Source: Lepisosteus oculatus
Taxonomy: Eukaryota; Chordata; Actinopteri; Semionotiformes; Lepisosteidae
Reading direction: 5' to 3'
Length of the DNA stretch: 64,000 nt
Assembly: GCF_040954835.1 (NCBI RefSeq)
Contig: NW_027168352.1
Span: 372,001-436,000 of the forward strand
The first letter of the stretch is position 1. Every line of letters begins with the position of its first letter. A program made the translations under genes and the position numbers. The notes under the pieces were generated by a model. The model was not told the origin of the DNA, did not search any database, and saw nothing but the letters and a program-made list of their open reading frames with translations. This document shows positions 61,008-64,000 of the stretch, one piece after another.

Positions 61008-61785
61008 CTCTCCATGTCTGACACGTGTGCCCGTTCGACGTTGGCCTTCCTGCCGTTTGCTCCGGTACTAGAGCCGTACATTTTCTAGCGGTGGCTGAAC
61101 ATGGTATAGTAGGTTAACGTCGGTATCGAGCAGTAACAGTAACAGTATTTACGTGCCGCTGCTGCCAAGTGGCTCTGGGTTGAGACTGCGTTTTCACTTA
61201 CTTGCAACGCAAAAGGAGAAAGCGATTTTTGACAGTCTCTCGAGAGACTGCGCTAGGTGTTTAGGGATAGACTTTGTCAGTTCCCCCTGGGATGATGGCC
61301 TCTCAAATAGTTTGTGATTCCTATAGACGTTTATACAGTAGAAGCCTGCTTCGTGGCTTAAATCCAAGCTAAGGAAACGAGTTAGAGGTCTGATGCAGAA
61401 CTGCAAATTCAATGAACGGGAACACTACAGTACATTGCACTGTATGTGTGAGGAAAGCTGCCCCCTTCTGTCCCTTGTCGACCGAACAGAGGACTGTAAA
61501 AGATACCGCCAAGAAACTTTAGGATGCCGGTTGGAATCCAGCTCCAAAGAAGCCCCTTTGGGTGTTATGTCATCAAAAAGTAAGAACAGCGAATCTCCCT
61601 TTGATCAAAAGCGCAACAGAACTGTTTTCCGTGGAGCAGGTTTCAGACCTGTAGACCTGTTTTATTTGTAGGGCAGGGCGCATTCCCAAATGCGAATCTC
61701 CTGTTTTAGAAATGCTTTGGGCGGCGTGAAGTGAAAATAAGAAATGGGCTCCAGATGCACATGGAAGCAATCAAGTGTTTGATCC
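61008..61785. other. Unannotated spacer with one perfect palindrome
   Basis: No gene was recognised. At 61233-61250 there is a perfect 18-base palindrome, CAGTCTCTCGAGAGACTG. CAGTAACAGTAACAGTA near 61132 is a short tandem repeat. Open frames are short and have no known domain. Confidence 0.55.
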
Positions 61786-62580
61786 GAGCTGTTTCAAAGA
61801 CTGCTCAAGAGCTTTCCTTTCACAGAGGCGCAACGATTAATGATGGGGGTGCACCCTTCAATGCGCCTTACGACGCTAGGGAGTGATTGAGAGGATTCGT
61901 AGCGTGTGCTCATTTCCCTCTATTCCCCGTGTTGCGGTGGTAGAATGACGTAAATTACTGCTTCGACACGTAATGGCATTATAATCAATTGCAGGAGCTG
62001 AGGGCTTTTGTTTTGTTTCGTTTTCCATGGCGTTCGTAAGCGCGCAAATCAAAGGCAATTCCTGCGTCTAACAGGAATTCATGTCTGCACGAATGCTTTT
62101 GAAAGTGCAGTGTGGTGCAGCTTGTAAAATCCTTGTCCACATTTGTGGTTTGTTGATGTTTTTTCTGTCTGCCAAAGTTGCATTTTGACATCCGGACTGG
62201 GGGACTTTATCATTTGAACGTGAAGCCAGCCTTAAACCCTCTGAGGCGTGTCTGTCTGCCGGCACGAATCTTGTGAAAGGTATTTTTTTTTTAACGGAGA
62301 GTGACTTTAAAAAGGTTTCCGCAGCCACCTCGCACTCCGTGTTAGATTATAGGAGGAATGCGGCGGCAATGAGCTCGCTTTTGTCGTGGCCGAGTGGTTA
62401 AGGCGATGGACTCGAAATGGGTTGGGGACTCTCTGCGCCGGTTCGGAATTTGCCGACTCCAGCGTCTGCCGCACGTCGCCTTGTGCCTGAGCGGCAAAGT
62501 CAAAGTGCCGCTTCTCCTTTCCCGGTACAATAAAAACGCTAAATCGCTTGGCCCCGCTGCCATGGAAAGCAATTCTTCAG
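61786..62580. repeat. Flank duplication unit, copy C (most complete)
   Basis: This copy includes the left extension shared with copy B (GCTCAAGAG and CCTTTCACAG, then GGGGGTGCAC) and everything shared with copy A, from ACCCTTCAATGCGCC to AATTCTTCAG. The offset from copy A is 4,391 bp at the left and 4,398 bp at the tRNA, so indels are few. It ends in a decayed tRNA-Ser and its 3' flank. Confidence 0.85.
62380..62461 (+). pseudogene. tRNA-Ser pseudogene (anticodon CGA)
   Basis: This is the positional duplicate of the tRNA-Ser at 57982, also 82 nt. The A box TGGCCGAGTGGT is intact and the anticodon loop reads CTCGAAA (CGA at 62413-62415). The structure is broken elsewhere. The anticodon stem ATGGA faces TGGGT with two G-G mismatches. 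The T arm has changed to GCCGG, TTCGGAA and TTTGC and has lost the consensus B box. The acceptor stem TTTGTCG against CGACTCC fails at three pairs. No TTTT follows until about 62590. The change from TGA to CGA is probably decay in a non-functional copy, although CGA is a real serine anticodon. Confidence 0.8.
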
Positions 62581-63214
62581 ATAACCACACTTTTTGCGTT
62601 CGCACCTCTGGTGCTCTACTTATGCCTTTGAAAACCTACGAATAAAGCTGTAAGAACCGACACGATGTGTAGGTGCTCTTAAAGCACGCAGTAAAGAACT
62701 GTTAACAGCAAGGGTTTCAGTGGGTTAACTGAGGAGAAGGCGTGATCGCTAATTGTTGACTTTTTATTTGGTGTTAGAAACACTCTTACTGTGCATGACG
62801 TGCAACAAATGTAGCCACAGAAATTGCATCACGCTTTCATGTATGCTATAGCAGACACCAACGTTGCCTAGATAGAAAACCGAAATAGCCGTGGGTTTGC
62901 TTGCTGGTCTGAAGGATCTTTCTTCGAATCTTTATCATTTGTCAATGAAAGTAAAAGGTGCTGCAATCTCATACGTTCAGAATCAAACCCGCAGCTGTTG
63001 TTCGACTTTATTTCTTGACTAATTACAACTGAGTGTCGCATGAGCAGTTACGTAAACTTGTCTGGTATATTTGAACACAAATGCCGTTCTTCAATTAAAA
63101 CTAACAGTACATTGTCAGGGACATTCAGTTCTATACAAACAAGAGACAGACAAGAGAATATTTCTACCTTTCATGTGGACTACGTGTTGACTTACTGATC
63201 GGAATAATTGAAAA
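62581..63214. other. Unannotated spacer
   Basis: This AT-rich sequence after copy C has no recognised gene, tRNA or repeat. No tRNA-Gly and no SINE are visible here, unlike the corresponding interval after copy A. Open frames are short. Confidence 0.55.
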
Positions 63215-63292
63215 GTTCGGGTTCATAGCCGATGCAGTGCGTGCTAATTAGAACAACAGCAACGCTGAGCTCTCAGCACCGTACTGAGCCCA
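63215..63292 (+). pseudogene. tRNA-Ile-like relic
   Basis: Fragments of an isoleucine tRNA remain in order: GTTCGG at the start, GTGCGTGCTAATTA around the anticodon (compare GCGTGGTGCTAATAA in the intact gene) and CCGTACTGAGCCCA at the end (compare CCGTACTGGCCA in vertebrate tRNA-Ile). The B box is destroyed. The best support is the 3' flank: CCAGGTGATTTTCT then AAGCTGTCAGGT matches CCAGGTCATTTTCT and AAGCTGTTAGGT after the tRNA-Ile at 58905, with about 12 bases missing between the two blocks. Confidence 0.5.
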
Positions 63293-63408
63293 GGTGATTT
63301 TCTAAAGCTGTCAGGTGCAGTTCATTTACATGAAGGAAATCTCTTACTGAGTACGATTACAATGCAGTAAGTAGCACAGACTACTAAGGGGAGTAGCCCG
63401 ATGCGTTT

Positions 63409-63413
63409 AAAAA
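63409..63413 (-). terminator. Pol III terminator of tRNA-Arg
   Basis: Five A on the plus strand give TTTTT on the transcript-like strand, six bases after the tRNA-Arg 3' end. Confidence 0.75.
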
Positions 63414-63418
63414 CCAGC

Positions 63419-63491
63419 CAAGCCAGACAGGAGTCGAACCTGCAATCTCCTGATCCGTAGTCAGACGCTTTATCCATTGCGCCACTGGCCC
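63419..63491 (-). tRNA. tRNA-Arg(ACG)
   Basis: This 73-nt arginine tRNA on the minus strand has its anticodon ACG (plus-strand CGT at 63456-63458), read as ICG after deamination, and would decode CGU, CGC and CGA. The acceptor stem GGGCCAG pairs with CTGGCTT, ending in two G-T wobbles, and is followed by discriminator G. The anticodon stem TCTGA/TCAGG has one wobble and the T stem GCAGG/CCTGT pairs with one wobble. The B box GGTTCGACTCC is intact. A run of five T on its strand (plus-strand AAAAA at 63409-63413) starts six bases past the 3' end. It is probably functional, and it runs opposite to the other tRNA genes. Confidence 0.9.
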
Positions 63492-64000
63492 TCGTGTGAC
63501 ACTGCAGGACTGTAACCCAGTGAGATCAGCACTGCAACTAGTAAAATACCCCCGGTCCATTCTTTTCCAAAAGTGAGAAACACCTGTTTTCTACATTTTG
63601 TCTGTTTTAAAACCATATCTCTTTAAACCAAACCAAGAGTTTGTCTTTTGCACTGATATTCTGATTCATTTCGATTTCAAAGAAAAAAAAAACATTATCT
63701 TCCAAAGCATCATAAAATTGTCCCTTCTTCCAGACTCCAGGTGTGCAGATCACAGAATCCGTAATGAGCTTCCTCCATCAAGCAAAGTACCTGAACATGA
63801 CTCTGTCTTCATAAAAGCGCCCCTGTAATAAAGAAATTAAATCCAAAATCAAGAGGGCAGCTGCCTACTGAAGTTCAAGAAGTCATCAATTTTAACCTAG
63901 CAACACATTAAAGGCTGCATCTATACAAGTACGATTCTAGAAATCCTCACCAGATTACGTTTTAAGAAGGAACTGCGCCTCAGGTTCCGCCGAGATCTTA
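63492..64000. other. Unannotated AT-rich right end
   Basis: No gene or repeat was recognised. An open frame from 63598 to 63828 (76 codons) has no domain I know. An AATAAAG near 63828 could be a chance poly(A)-like signal. Confidence 0.5.

Noticed and set aside
60683..61081. 132-residue minus-strand open frame in the GC-rich segment
   Set aside because: GC-rich sequence has few stops. The frame includes the antisense of the tRNA-Ser relic (GIRTHA) and the 68-bp repeat, and shows no known domain.

Overview
The window is eukaryotic, probably vertebrate nuclear DNA, and contains no protein-coding gene I can support. Two signs point to a vertebrate. The tRNA genes have the sequences of vertebrate Ser, Gly, Ile and Arg tRNAs, and a 5S-rRNA-derived SINE of the SINE3/Deu type sits between two of them. 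Such SINEs are common in fish, so a ray-finned or other non-mammalian vertebrate is my best guess, but the species cannot be named from this sequence.

Positions 1-57461 are one uninterrupted head-to-tail satellite array of about 279 monomers. Monomers are 206 bp, except for 18 that are 207 bp. Between positions 56 and 56930 the spacing is exactly 276 monomers plus 18 bases, which matches the 18 visible one-base-longer variants with no other net length change. The array has two domains. The left domain (to about 19.41 kb) is a higher-order repeat of 24 monomers (4,944 bp); one copy has grown to 27 monomers. The right domain (19.41-57.46 kb) contains all the 207-bp variants and is a mosaic of nested duplications: a 2,680-bp 13-mer, a roughly 10-kb super-unit, and a 3,298-bp 16-mer near the right edge. 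Each monomer contains an internal 33-35 bp duplication, four AAACNNGTTT dyads and a CCCCAT/ATGGGG hairpin. The repeated 64-residue open frames start at GTG and are by-products of the repeat.

Positions 57462-64000 are unique-looking and segmentally duplicated flank with a small tRNA cluster: tRNA-Ser(UGA) at 57982, tRNA-Gly(GCC) at 58277, tRNA-Ile(AAU) at 58905 and tRNA-Arg(ACG) on the minus strand at 63419-63491. There are also three tRNA relics: Ser(CGA) at 62380, a Ser(GCU) 3' half at 60983, and an Ile-like relic at 63215. A roughly 0.5-0.8 kb unit occurs three times (copies A, B and C). Copy A is cut by the satellite edge. Copies A and C each carry a tRNA-Ser, followed by an intact tRNA-Ile after A and an Ile-like relic after C. 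This suggests a duplicated Ser-Ile tRNA block about 4.4 kb apart.

Functionally, the window looks like the edge of a large, perhaps centromeric or pericentromeric, satellite block against a tRNA cluster. The tRNA genes carry the internal Pol III A and B boxes. Gly, Ile and Arg also have oligo-T terminators within a few bases of their 3' ends. A centromeric role, and a barrier role for the tRNA genes, are inferences.
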